Source: Gnetum montanum
Taxonomy: Eukaryota; Streptophyta; Gnetopsida; Gnetales; Gnetaceae
Length of the DNA: 55,090 bases
NCBI GenBank assembly: GCA_015680685.1
Contig: MNCI01012713.1
Span: 855,283 to 910,372 of the forward strand
Direction: 5' to 3'
Under the pieces are notes generated by a model. The model had not been told where the DNA came from, searched no databases, and saw only the letters and a program-made list of their open reading frames with translations. The position numbers and the translations under genes were made by a program. This document shows positions 45,701-55,090 of the stretch, one piece after another. Each line of letters begins with the position of its first letter. Position 1 is the stretch's first letter.

Positions 45701-47280
45701 ACCTCATGAGGCATGGGGTATAAAGAGTCAGGCTGCAGCACTTGTAGCAGAGGTATGCATTTCCTATTTAAGATTTTTGACTTTTCTTTACTTGGAAAGG
45801 ATGCATTTTCTATCGTTGTCTTCTTATTGCTTTGATGGAATGCTTAAAACTTTAGTGTTTTATTGCTATTCCTGAAGTTAGGTGCATAGTTGGAGATATC
45901 TCAAGTAGATGTTTGGTAGTGATATGAGGTTGATTTGATGTATCAAATTGTCAATTTTTTCCAGGTTGCAAGAAGAGAAGGTTCTGCATCATGGTCCAAG
46001 CTGTTTGAGTTTCTTAAGTTGCAATGTGATCTTAGCCCAGTGCATGTGTGTTAACTCAATACTCATTTTCCTGTAGTTCTATTTAGCCAGAGTGTGATAC
46101 TTTTATTCTGCAAATTTCAGTGAAGATACAATCAGTATCATGTACAAAGTCTTGTCTATAGTATGTTTGTTAATCTTGCGGGAGTTTTTTTTTCAAATCT
46201 TGTTTAATACCATGTTTATGCGGATTAATAACAGGCAGAACTTGTTGCTATGGTGTTAAGGTGCCTTCCAGAGGATATCACTGTGCACAATGAGGATTTA
46301 GAAGGTCTAATTAGTGCTGTTGTTGAAATTTAGATTGATTTAATTGGATAAATCTTATTTTTTAATATTATTCAATACATTGCCTATTCATTTTCATTCA
46401 AAGAGAAAATTTTAGAAAATGTTTTAAAATTCTCATTATATGAATAATGTTCTCTTTGAATATTTTGTAGGAGATCGACGTAGAGAATTATTGCGTGGGC
46501 TTACAAGCTCTTTGACAGAAGTTTTGCCTCTTATATTAAAGGTACATGTGAATGTGAAATATTGTGAAGTAACTGTTACTTTGCCTGAAAAATTTGTTTT
46601 ATTTTTTTAGGTTCATAGTGATTGCTGAAGCGTGTCTGTGGGTTTTCTATTTTTTTTTGTTTTTAATTTTAAAGGTGATTCAAAACTGTCTAGCAGCTGG
46701 TGTAAACGCCTATGCACAGAATTGTTTTGATGCAGTTAAAGCAGCACTTAATGCTGCCATTGCCTATGCAGAGTGGGCACCTATTCCTGATCTTGGGCGA
46801 TTCCATATGATTCAAGTGTAAGGACTAATTTGACAGCTTTAAAACTCAAGTATAATTTTCCTTTTATTTGTCATAAGTCATTATGCAATCATCACAGATG
46901 TGAAGGTGCTCTTGGTGATACTCGTTTCCGTTCAAGTGCGTGTGAATTCCTCAAATTGATTTCTCAGAGGTATTATTAGATGTAGATCATTTTAAAATAT
47001 TATTCTGCAAAGTTTAACCATCATTCTAATGAATTCTCTTTTGATAATCAGGCGCCGACCTTCTGATGAGACTGCTAAGGAATTTGATATGTATATGGAG
47101 GCTGTATTTGATATTGTTGTGCAGGCTTCGGTCAGCATTTCAAAATCTGAAACCAAGGAGTTAAACAATGACGACCTTGAATTTGCTTCTTCCTTGTGTG
47201 AAAGTATGGTTATTCTTGGCAGCAACAATTTATATTGCATATCAGGAAATGCAGGGAAGCTTAAAGATTTTCTTACAGAG
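36666..47280 (+). CDS. HST: HASTY (plant exportin-5), first nine coding exons, partial
   Basis: Importin-beta-family nuclear export receptor with HEAT repeats. In plants HASTY binds Ran and acts in microRNA biogenesis, nuclear export and movement. Coding exons: 36,666-36,779; 41,791-41,892; 45,609-45,752; 45,965-46,045; 46,235-46,304; 46,471-46,541; 46,675-46,817; 46,898-46,969; 47,052-47,280, totalling 1026 bases (342 codons) with one open frame and GT-AG introns. Landmarks matching Arabidopsis HASTY in order: GDIGFLVYVSYELVKSHWP, RHYGLKMLQ, KSQAAALVAE, LPEDITVHNEDLEGDRR, LLRGLT, YAEWAPIPDLGR, RRRPSDETAKEFD, LCESMVILGSNNL. The start is the first ATG after an in-frame TAA at 36,612. HASTY is about 1200 residues, so the remaining ~70% lies to the right. 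No disabling mutation is seen. Confidence 0.93.
36780..37849. other. HASTY intron 1, left part
   Basis: AT-rich intron. Two tandem copies of a 45-bp unit (ATTAAAAAYATAAATTTTAT..) lie at 37,197-37,286. Nothing else recognised. Confidence 0.6.
37850..38465 (-). pseudogene. LINE C-terminal fragment in HASTY intron 1
   Basis: Minus strand at about 38,215-38,060 reads TLRLDHLLVKTERC then VCQLCLLQVIEYEQ and LLKC. This is the pattern LRxxxHxLxxExxR..CxxC..xExExxxLLxC found after RT in some LINE ORF2 proteins. The 82-residue minus ORF at 38,215-38,463 is probably the preceding part. Its 3' side (TTTTATTATGTCTG..TAGACCC near 37,853) matches the same place in the LINE fragment at about 53,909, so both belong to one family. 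Confidence 0.6.
38466..39142. other. HASTY intron 1, middle
   Basis: No recognisable feature. Confidence 0.5.
39143..39411. repeat. Tandem duplication of about 139 bp
   Basis: Units 39,143-39,281 and 39,282-39,411 share CTTTGTGAATA, ACACCA, GTGATGGGATG, GATGGATRTGGG, TAGGTTGA, GAGGTTGCTT, GATGACTTCATTG and GGAGGTRTTCAT in register. A poly(A) run follows at 39,581-39,597, so this may be the 3' end of a non-LTR element. Confidence 0.75.
39858..41460 (+). pseudogene. LINE (L1-type) ORF2 fragment in HASTY intron 1: endonuclease and start of RT
   Basis: ATGATTGTACTATTTTGGAA encodes MIVLFWNCEGL, the typical start of the apurinic endonuclease domain (WNCRGL). After a frameshift, VDYLMQYETKLLEHE corresponds to the LQETK motif. 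At about 40,290 LVESKYTWSNKHNG and CIDKVLV correspond to the G.KYTWSN..SRIDR block. At about 41,260-41,450 WNYRPIGVSNFV and KIIVCQVASLLPN, then CIQDWIILNHEI, are the start of RT (RPISLCN..). The rest of RT is absent. Many stops; a 5' to mid fragment in the sense of HASTY transcription. Confidence 0.75.
41791..41892 (+). CDS. HST: HASTY exon 2 (34 codons)
   Basis: Acceptor AACAG, donor GTACAC, phase 0 on both sides. LKNGDIGFLVYVSYELVKSH and VEVRHYGLKMLQ align with the start of the first HEAT repeats. Confidence 0.93.
41893..43789. other. HASTY intron 2, left part
   Basis: AT-rich, no protein match on either strand. The 60-residue minus ORF at 43,525-43,707 is Ser/Thr/Ala-rich and unassigned. 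Confidence 0.5.
43790..44645 (-). pseudogene. LINE (L1-type) RT fragment in HASTY intron 2, antisense
   Basis: Reading the minus strand from 44,645: GGSGDSSPLSG with FFILAMDTMNSYY (the GDPLSP..F.L.MD.LS block), then YAHDTIITTKAMV (the F/YADD catalytic block with the first Asp changed to His), YSYIGIPIHSCRRTA (YLGxPI), SSKGRVMLTRSVLDATSRYA (the L.GR..L...VL.A.P.Y block) and SVWSGG with HLLKWKSNSKPRYCKGFSIP. These are consecutive parts of plant L1 reverse transcriptase and its tail. Broken by stops and frameshifts. Confidence 0.8.
44646..45608. other. HASTY intron 2, right part
   Basis: No recognisable feature. AT-rich up to the splice acceptor at 45,608. Confidence 0.55.
45609..45752 (+). CDS. 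HST: HASTY exon 3 (48 codons)
   Basis: Acceptor TTCAG, donor GTATGC, phase 0. YLVRSRWGDLGAEGI through WGIKSQAAALVAE. Confidence 0.93.
45965..46045 (+). CDS. HST: HASTY exon 4 (27 codons)
   Basis: Acceptor TCCAG, donor GTGTGT (weak but GT), phase 0. VARREGSASWSKLFEFLKLQ followed by CDLSPVH. Confidence 0.88.
46235..46304 (+). CDS. HST: HASTY exon 5
   Basis: Acceptor AACAG. AELVAMVLRCLPEDI then HNEDLE, ends in phase 1 (G of the glycine codon completed by exon 6). Confidence 0.92.
46471..46541 (+). CDS. HST: HASTY exon 6
   Basis: Acceptor TGTAG, donor GTACAT. DRRRELLRGLTSSLTEVLPL, a block strongly conserved in plant exportin-5. Confidence 0.93.
46675..46817 (+). CDS. HST: HASTY exon 7
   Basis: Acceptor TTAAAG after a T-rich tract, donor GTAAGG. 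VIQNCLAAGVNAYAQ to AYAEWAPIPDLGRFHMIQ; ends in phase 2, which joins exon 8 in frame. Confidence 0.9.
46898..46969 (+). CDS. HST: HASTY exon 8
   Basis: Acceptor ACAG, donor GTATTA. CEGALGDTRFRSSACEFLKL, phase 2 at both ends. Confidence 0.9.
47052..47280 (+). CDS. HST: HASTY exon 9
   Basis: Acceptor ATCAG, donor GTACTT. RRPSDETAKEFDMYMEAVFD through LCESMVILGSNN to DFLTE, phase 0 at the end. The next expected segment is not found in the remaining 7.8 kb. Confidence 0.92.
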
Positions 47281-47590
47281 GTACTTTTGGAAATTTTTAA
47301 AATATTAATATAAATATCAGTTTAATTTATTTTGGCAATTATTAGTTGCTATTGTCATATCTGGTGATCAGTTGAGAATGATTTGAAATGCCAATAAATC
47401 AGTACAAGATGCAACAAATATGAAGAGAATTAATGTATTACTGATGATATAGCATAATTGCTTTTAAACTGATAGCCAAACAGGCGTTGGAATTTGACGT
47501 CCATATGTAATGTAGAAATGAGTTCATCTAGGACATATAGTTTAGATAAAAGAGAGTAACAAATAGTTTAGATAAAAAAGAGCAATAAAC

Positions 47591-48195
47591 TGTGTTGGGG
47601 ACGGCTGAAGTAAGGGCTTGCAAGCTTGAGGCTGCAAAGGAGTTCTAGCAAGCGGCGGTGTTTGTCGACATTGAACGCCATCGCTCGGTGTTGGAGCCTA
47701 TTCATGCCTAGGAGAGGGCAAACTGTCCTTGTGGCTGATTGCCTAGACATCTTTAGCTGTGGCCAGTTGTTGGGGTCTCATTTTTGTTTTGTATTCTTGT
47801 ATTGGGTTCGCCCGATGATGCGGTTTGTAAACTTTAGTTAGTTGCTGCATGCATGCAGGTTGTGTAGGGAAGTTAGTGTGGAGGGGTTGGCATTGGCCAA
47901 GGGGAGTTTTCTCCCCACCTAGAGGGAAGGTGATGGGGATGATGGGGATACTCTAATGTGGAATTTTTCTGTACAGGAGTTCCACCCCCCAACATACACC
48001 CCCTCCACAACCAATCCTCCCCCGCTCCAACCCTCCACCCCCTCCCTCTTTTTCTTTGTAGTGTGATGGGGACTTAGGGGAGTGGGGAATGGATTACATG
48101 GTTGACTGAGCATTAATGGTTGTATATATTTAGTTTTTGTTAATACTATTTTGCTCGAACTTTACAGAAAAAAAATAAAAAAAAATTGTGTTGGG
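47591..48195 (+). mobile_element. 5'-truncated LINE 3' end with poly(A) and target duplication, HASTY intron 9
   Basis: A GC-richer block ends in an A-rich tail (48,170-48,185, A9TA9-like). TGTGTTGGG occurs at 47,591-47,599 and again immediately after the tail at 48,187-48,195, consistent with target-primed insertion. No ORF2 domain remains, so it is a short 3' piece of a non-LTR element on the plus strand. The intervening GGGG/CCCC-rich part gives unrelated short ORFs on both strands. Confidence 0.65.
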
Positions 48196-49189
48196 TAGAT
48201 AATTGAAACATCATGAATCAAATATCAAGGATTGACTTAGTTCTAGGTTTTAAACACAACACTGCACAAACCAATTAGCATAGACCAGTTCCATAGTAAA
48301 TTTTTTTCCCCATCCAAGCTGACATCCAGACTCTCCCTACTGATTGATCATCCCATCAATCTCCCATATGCTGGAAGGCACACACTGAACCATAACAAAT
48401 AACAGGAAAAGAGTAAAGTTTAGCCACAAATTAGATCCAAAGAACACAGAAGATGAAAGTGTTCACAATAAGCCTGGTACATGAACAAAGCTCTGTTCTC
48501 AATTGACCAGTTGCCAATCTTGTTAGCACAACAACAAACTTGAATCTATTCTTGGATGAATGAAGAAACTTTGCAATTGTAGAACACAACAGTGGTTGTG
48601 ACAAGCATAATGGCGGTGTAATGTAGTCACGATCAGGAAGGAAAGAAAAACACAGCATCAAATATGTTTTTGTTACAATGTCGATGGCTATACCTGATTT
48701 ATATTTTATATTTTATATAAAAGCTAATTACTTTATTTGCAAGATCATTTCACAAGGTTGACTGATAATTTTTCTGACTCAACTAATACACTTGGGTCCA
48801 CATCCCATTATTAACACATAAAGACTTTAAATCAAAAAGCACTTGAACTCCTGGCAATGCCATTTCACATACATCATATTCATATGCCAAAAACAAAAGC
48901 AAGCGTCACCTAACATGATCTTATAGCTCAAGTGTATAAGCACCCAATTTATACCATAAACACATACCGAATTGTTGCTTCATTCTAATCCTCCATTTCT
49001 GCCAGTCTCATCACCTAGCTAACACATCTTACAGGATTAGTGTGTATAGTCATGGTATAAGTGGTATATCAAAATCATATAATAATAATGCATCCACATA
49101 AAATCATAATAAAGCTCATAACATCATAAACTAACTAGCAGGACCCACACACTAGACCTATCTATATGTGTGCATAATGAAACATCAAC
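48196..49189. other. HASTY intron 9, segment without features
   Basis: Nothing recognised. Short ORFs only. Confidence 0.5.
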
Positions 49190-49454
49190 TATACCAAGGG
49201 ATCCTACGAGGGGGCGTTACAGAAGGTTTGTGGGTTTTATTGGTAATCATAGTCATGAGATGGGATCCTTTTCTATCCTCCCATCAAGTTGAAGAATTTT
49301 TTGTGTTATTGTGTTGGCCATCATTGCTTTTGGGGAGACCACTCTCCTTGTTTGCTGTTTCCTATTTGATTTAGGGGGTTTCTCTCCCCCACCTATGATG
49401 TACATTTTTGTACTATAATGAAACCTTGACTGTTCTCTCTTTCTTGAAAAAAAA
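49190..49454 (+). mobile_element. Probable second LINE 3' end, HASTY intron 9
   Basis: The block starts with CGAGGGGGCG and ends TTTTTGTACTATAATGAAACC, CTCTCTTTCTTG and eight A residues (49,447-49,454). This resembles plant L1 3' untranslated ends. I found no target duplication. The opposite-strand end at 54,799 has a similar CTCTTTCTC-A(n) terminus. Confidence 0.45.
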
Positions 49455-51639
49455 GCCCATGGTTGTGACTGTATATAGACAAATATAGAAAACAAGCCAT
49501 ATAGATCACAAAATATTATGTGAATTGAGTTAACAAGAATTATAAAATGACAACTGTCTTATTAGATAACAAATTGTACAATTAAGGTATGAACTGTAGG
49601 ATATAGTCGACAATTAAGGTAACCATTTATAAAACGCCCTGCAATTAATAGAGTGCCGACAACAATAATCAACAAGTAATTTGTAGCTTAAAACCTTGCA
49701 ATTGGTCAAGGAAATCTGCAACCGTAGACAAGCACACAGACAGTGTATGTTATTGTGTATACGAGAGGCTGTGTAGTGAGCTGCTTGTTAATCCAAAATT
49801 GTGTAGGGACACAACGTGTAGAAACATACACATCGCTTTGTTATTCTAACAGCTCTTATTATTTGTTTATGTAAACCGTCCAGTGTTATACATCTCTTAA
49901 CTTAAATCTCACACATTGAGGTTGGTAATAATAATAATTTTAACACTCTCCTGCAAACGCAACATGGAAAAAACTTCTAGACAACATCTAAACAGCTTCA
50001 CTCTCAAATCTACCCTTCTGTGGTCGTATATTGAAATACTCTGATTATTATAACTTTTTATTGAGCATATCTAGTTTAACATTCCTCTCTCAAAATTTAT
50101 CATAGACCTGTATCTTATTAATTCCACAGTTATAGAGAGGATAAACATTGCCTTAGTTAGGATCCTATATTAAACTCAACATCTTATTTTGAAAAGCAAA
50201 CTGTGAATCAAAACATATTGACTAGTGCTTAAAAAGTCAGAACAACAATTTTTTTGGCTTCATGAAAAGGTCAGAAAATTTTACAAGTTGGCAAACATTC
50301 TGGAAAGAGTCAACAGAAAAAGTTGGTATGTTTAAAAAGGCAATATTTTAGAGGTTCGGTATTGCACCTTATATAAATATGCATAATAAACATAGACAAC
50401 ACAATTAAAGACAAACCAAGAAAACAAAACATAATCAACATGAGAAGTTTTAAACTATATTAGTATAAGCTTAAATACTATTAAAGCTCATTTGTTTGCA
50501 AAATCATATTCTAACAAAGTCTTAAAAAGATAAAACATATTACATTAGTGTCTAATTGTAAAATGTTCATAATATAGTAAACATAAAGCAACAAAGTAAC
50601 TATGAATCAAATGCATCCATTAGTACATTTGGTGTAGCTCCATCTATCTTTTCCTTCAATAAAATTGAGCTTCTTGAATTATTTTTCAATATCCATTCTA
50701 ATAGCTCTAAATACTTGTGCATTTTGCTCCATTTCTAAATATTTATTGATGGCTATCAAAGGTTCATTTTCTAAATTTACACCAAAGATACATTAGCTAC
50801 GTTTAGCCATGTCATGTACATCTTCATTAGGAATGTAATCATCATCACTATCATACTAACTGTTGGATTGATCAGATTTCACAAGATCAGCTGAAAAATC
50901 ATCCTAGTCCTTTGTACATTATAAGTCCTCTGAGGCTTGGGAGTAGAAGATGAAGCTTGTTAGTTTATTTTTATTAATTTTTTAACTTTAATTAAGATTG
51001 AAGAATTTTGAATTGTTTTTCAATTGGAATAAATTATAATATTTTATTATATCCAAAGACTTTTTTGAAAAAGTTGGCTGAAACAATCTTGCTGAATTGG
51101 GGACTCTGATTTTTTTTCTAAAGTTGTGAAAAATCACCAACTTTTTAATCACTGATATTAACAAGTAGTGAAGCTTTTCTCCTAAAGTTAAAACGACTAT
51201 AAATATATTATGCTTGTTTTAATTAATTTTTGATCATATCTTCATTGCTTATTAATTCCCTGATATGGAAAAAAGGGAAATTGCAATGGGATATCTTTAT
51301 TCAGGGCATTTTCTCAGGAGAATTGAAGAACCAAAAATAATAAAGCCAACTAGCTTATTAACTAAATAAGACAGAATATGGGAGCTAGAAAAGCTTTATT
51401 AAACCACCATAAATAGTTTACATTTCAGAAGGCTTTGGCTAAGGAGATAGTTCACAATTTGCTAATTTAGAGATCTCACGAAGCACAAGATTATTGTCCC
51501 TTTTATCTACATCTGTGGATTTTGAAGGGGCTGCTACTTCACCCATTAAAACACCTGAGGTGGTTGAGAGGTGGTTGAGACTGCAAAAGATTGGGAATTA
51601 GAAGTTATAACGGTAGGGATAAGGGATTTAGATTTTATG
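49455..51639. other. HASTY intron 9, segment without features
   Basis: AT-rich. No coding region, repeat or RNA gene recognised. Confidence 0.5.
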
Positions 51640-53220
51640 GTGGTTACCCACCTGAGGACTGAATTTACCACGGAAAGAGGAGGATCTGGGATGGTGAGAT
51701 GGTTCTAAACAATTATGTTAATGTGATCCTCAACGTAATCACCACCGTGGACAGATCCTGTGATGTTTGTATAGACTTTTTTTGTCTTCTCGTGCTCTCT
51801 TCTCCATATCGAACTGATTTTTCAAGTCATTCTTCTCCTTGCTTAGGTTTTCCATGGGCTTGCTTTCAATGTCGAAGTTGCATCTAATCGTGATCTGCTG
51901 CCGCATAGCATGTTCTTTTTCAGCCTCAAGCTTGGCCCGGTCAGCTAAGGACTTCAACAATTTCTCTTCTAACTCCTTTTCCTTTTCTTCAAAAAGATGC
52001 AACTGTATAAAATCAACTACCACAGGTGGAACTTCTTTTTTGAGCAACAATAGTTTCTTTCGTGTCTTCTCAGCTTCCTTCAGGAGCTTCATTTTCTTGG
52101 ACTTCAAGATATCAAATTCTGCTCCTAGTGAACCATCACTGGAACTGCTGGCCTCCAACTCCTAGATTCTGTTACTTAAATCATCAACCCGTGACAATGT
52201 GTCCTGTTGAATGGATTGCAACTTGCCCAGGTCTTCTTCTGCCTTGATAGTATGCATATAACATGTAACTGCATGATAAAATGTACGAGTCAGGGCAAGA
52301 AGTATCTTGTTGTGGGAAGAGGAGACGTTTAATGTAGTACTATATTGATGAATATTCCTCATTGCTCTTTTTTCCATCTTGGATTCCATAAGGACGACAG
52401 TGCATTTATGGATGTCTTTTTAGGTAGTTGAATTATAAACATATTCATATGGAATATCTTGCTTAATTGTGGACCCAAAAAACTCCACAATTCCCTCATA
52501 CTTTAGGAATTTATTCTGTAGGGTACAATGCTACAAGACCAGATCTTAGGTAGAGCTGGAAACATCCAAATCAGTGATTTCAGGCCATGTGGTTTCAGGA
52601 TTGTTACGGTTCCTTTCCTATCTCTTATGATCAACCCTGTCGAAATCAGATCTGCTATTGCAGTTTGCAGTTGTTGCAATAGGGAAATCGGGAAGCACCC
52701 ATTCACAATTTTGTCTGCCTTGGAGAAGTCAATTGGGAAGCACCAACCATCTAGACAAGCTGTCGCCTGCCATGGTTTTGAGGCAAAACCTCTAACACTT
52801 GGCCGATATTTTCAAAAATGATAAGAATTGTTGTACTTATAGAGAAACCAACCCTTGTAATACGAGCGATGGGCTAGACTCACTGTGTCTAGGTTGACCT
52901 TTAGCAGTTGAAAACCCACAAAAGGAAGGAGATTCGATTTTCTAGCATCAAATATGACAAAAGATGTTCCACCAACTTAAGGTTGTAGTTGTGAACTGTG
53001 ACCTTGAAATCTGGAGCCGCATAATCAGCTATCTCCTTTTCTCGAAGCTCTACCCAGAGTGACCGTTTCAGCTTCAAAATTGCCTTGTAATGGGCATTCA
53101 AATGGTTGTGAAGGGAAATTGTCAAAACAAGCGAATCCTGCCTTTGAATGCGCTGTGAGAATGACCTGTCACCGACCTTCTCATCCAGAATTTTAAAAAC
53201 ATTGTGACAAATTGCCATGA
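51640..53220 (-). pseudogene. Unrecognised broken coding region, HASTY intron 9
   Basis: Three minus-strand frames look protein-like. First, 53,218-52,901 (105 residues): MAICHNVFKILDEKVGDRSF, then LKLKRSLWVELREKEIADY. Second, 52,706-52,503: FPISLLQQLQTAIADLISTG, DRKGTVTILKPHG. Third, 52,389-51,739: GKLQSIQQDTLSRVDDLSNR followed by a strongly charged, Lys/Glu/Leu-rich stretch (KLLKEAEKTRKKLLLLKKE, EEKEKELEEKLLKSLADRAK) that predicts a long coiled coil. They are consistent with one decayed protein of roughly 450 or more residues read right to left. I do not recognise the family. It may be a retroelement ORF, a captured gene or a processed pseudogene. No poly(A) or target duplication was identified. 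Confidence 0.45.
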
Positions 53221-54059
53221 CTATTTACTAATCAAAAATTGATTTTTTTGGGGGTTCACAACTCAGGGATTGACTCTACCACTTGGGAATAGCAGTCGAA
53301 CCAACAAAAGACCAAATCCTTTTTGAAAATTAAAACATTAGTACAGAAGAAAAAGAGAAAAGCAGATAACAAAGGGGGCCCATCAAACCTGTTTGTCGAC
53401 AGACCAAATCTCCAACATAAAAACTAGACACATCTTTAAATCCCAAAAATCGTAGACTAAACCTATTGCTACACATTATGCAAAAGGCAGAACAACACAC
53501 ACGCAATTATATTATAACACAAATAAATTGACATTTGTACCTAACTGGTGGCTGGAATTTTAACGTTTGAGGAAGAACAATAATTGAAACAATGAACCCT
53601 AATTGTGATTGTGCCTGTTCAACTAAGCTATAAGGATGTGATTGAAACCTATGAATTTGCAATTCAAAATCTGCACAAAAAAACTGCAAGTCTACAGAAA
53701 AGTTGTGCATAAAGTGTCCAACAAACCCTAATTGCATGTACAGAGAATGTTGGATTCTCAAATGTGCTCGATGATACAGCCTCCATCAATATATAATGAA
53801 ATTCTAAACTTTAGTGCATTTAGTGCACCCAAAAACTCTAAACCATGTAACTTGGATTTCACAATTGCCCTTCTCAAGATGGCCTATCTTCATAATTTGA
53901 AATTGAAATTTTATTATGTCTGTAGACCCCTTGGATCTATTGGACAGTAGAAATATACATGCAATGAGTTTTAAAAATATCATTAAAAAAATTACCAAGT
54001 GTTCTTGGTAAGAATTGAAACAAATCAACCAAATTTACGACTGTAATATCTCATCTATG
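53221..54059. other. HASTY intron 9, segment without clear features
   Basis: Mostly unassigned. The part from about 53,880 (TTTTATTATGTCTGTAGACCC) appears to be the 3' side of the LINE fragment that follows, since the same sequence flanks the LINE piece in intron 1. Confidence 0.5.
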
Positions 54060-54790
54060 TCTAATGTGCTCCAATGCAGGACATTGTAGGAAAATTTGGT
54101 AGTCATCTTCAATGCTATTTGTATTGCATAGTTGGCATATTCATTCTTCACAAGAAACTTTGAACCATTTACCTGTCTCAACTCTTAGATGATGAGATCT
54201 CATTTTTGCTTTGCTAATTGTGCATCCTAATTCATGAGGAATAGTGGCAAATACATAATTTGCCTTTGAATTAAGGCCTTCCCTGACACTATTCAAGTAG
54301 AAATATTTTTTTCCTTCTACATTTTCCCAAAGTTTTTGAAATAATGCTTGTTTTACCAAATTGCAAACTTGGTTAGAATCAGAATAGAGAATGTACTCTT
54401 GAATGTTCCATTTATTAAGCCATAGAATTCTCTCATGAAGCCATCTTTTATCATGGTTTTCCATCATCACGTTTTTGGAGTATTTATCCAATGAATATGC
54501 TGAAAGATTATTAGTGTAGGCTATAAATTGGCAAATAACTTCACCCTCCTATGACATTATTTTTGCTTTAGGAAGTGTAATATCATATTATGTTTGTTTC
54601 TGCAGTTTAAATTTATCAAGCAAAAAAAAAACTTTTGAATTTCTTCTATTTGTTTCCAATATTTATTTGATAGAGTAAGACCATATACAACACATTTATA
54701 AAGAATAGCAGGTTGAACAATGGCATGATAAAGTTGTTTTTGGATATCCCAAGCTAGAATAGATTTCTTCTTATATTTTCTTTTTAAAAC
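54060..54790 (-). pseudogene. LINE C-terminal fragment, HASTY intron 9
   Basis: Minus strand from 54,790: KSILAWDIQKQLYHAIVQPA then CVVYGLTLSNKYWKQIEEIQ (the post-RT region: QLF.a.V.P.LLYG.E.W....W..IE..Q), MDKYSKNVMMENHDKRWLHE, and KAKMRSHHLRVETGKWFKV followed by ERICQLCN..S.EDDYQIFLQCP. This ends an ORF2 of the same family as 37,850-38,465. It is partly open (116 codons, 54,491-54,141) but the whole is frameshifted. RT itself is outside or lost. Confidence 0.75.
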
Positions 54791-54798
54791 AAATAGGA

Positions 54799-55090
54799 CT
54801 TTTTTTTTTTTGAGAAAGAGGTTGGGATTATATTAAAAAGACTCAAAGTATGTTACAAAAGATTACAAGCGGTGGGCCATAAGGAATGACCCCACCGAGA
54901 GGGGATGGCCCCCAATCCACAAAAATTGCGATCAAGACGGTCAAAACAGAAAACGATAGATACAGCAGGGGGGGTGCCCCCCGGTCAGGGGGGCGTCACC
55001 CTAGGGAAGCAGGGGGGGCGCCCCCCGGAAAAGGGGGGGGGGCACCCCCCACACGAAGCCACCCAACGAAATGAAGGGGGGGGGGGGGCA
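54799..55090 (-). mobile_element. 3' end of another non-LTR element with G-run/palindrome block, cut by the window end
   Basis: A run of 12 T (54,800-54,811) begins the segment, i.e. a poly(A) tail on the minus strand, preceded there by CCCAACCTCTTTCTC, a plant L1-like 3' terminus. It interrupts the LINE remnant at its left. From 54,966 to the end are repeated G6-G10/C6 blocks such as GGGGGGGCGCCCCCC (55,013-55,027). The window ends in a run of about 14 G. Confidence 0.55.

Noticed and set aside
46594-46821. 75-residue ORF as a separate gene
   Set aside because: It is intron sequence read through into HASTY exon 7.
51839-52165. 108-residue plus-strand Ser/Phe-rich ORF
   Set aside because: Antisense reading of the coiled-coil-like Lys/Glu-rich minus-strand region.
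47281-55090. Further HASTY exons
   Set aside because: I searched for the segment expected after exon 9 and saw no match on the plus strand. The gene most likely resumes beyond the window.

Overview
The window is nuclear DNA from a large-genome seed plant. A gymnosperm is my best guess, by inference only: the single host gene has introns of 5.0, 3.7 and more than 7.8 kb filled with LINE debris, the rest is AT-rich nested Ty3/gypsy DNA, and the gene's protein is clearly plant-like but well diverged from the Arabidopsis form. No rRNA, tRNA, CRISPR or bacterial gene organisation was seen.

Left two thirds (1-35,086): nested LTR retrotransposons. An old minus-strand Ty3/gypsy element, here called O, spans about 1312-31,140 and has long (about 3.4 kb) LTRs. 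Three plus-strand elements are inserted in it. A (2006-10,905) is a Tat-like element, inserted in O's integrase C-terminal region, with target duplication AGTAT. B (11,852-18,654) is a chromodomain element, inserted in O's integrase just before the catalytic core. C (22,079-28,835) is a gag-protease-only element, inserted in O's 5' LTR, with perfect target duplication ACAAC. A piece of another C-family LTR starts the window (1-192). A fourth relative, D (about 31,890-35,086, minus), carries gag only and contains a 290-base N gap. All coding regions in these elements are broken by stops and frameshifts.

Right third (36,666 to beyond the end): the first nine coding exons (342 codons) of the plant exportin-5 orthologue HASTY (HST), which takes part in microRNA biogenesis and movement. 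All splice junctions and phases fit. The gene continues past the window. Its introns hold LINE fragments on both strands, two LINE 3' ends with poly(A), an unrecognised broken coding region, and a G-run/palindrome-rich segment at the right edge.

Most notable: in element A a second, plant/archaeal-type RNase H domain lies upstream of the reverse transcriptase and partly in its frame, whereas Tat-group elements normally carry it after the RT-linked RNase H. Element A also has an unrecognised ORF between integrase and the 3' LTR. Three of the four C-family LTR copies break at the same internal LTR position (window start, single N at 22,388, N run at 34,435), which points to a systematic assembly problem.
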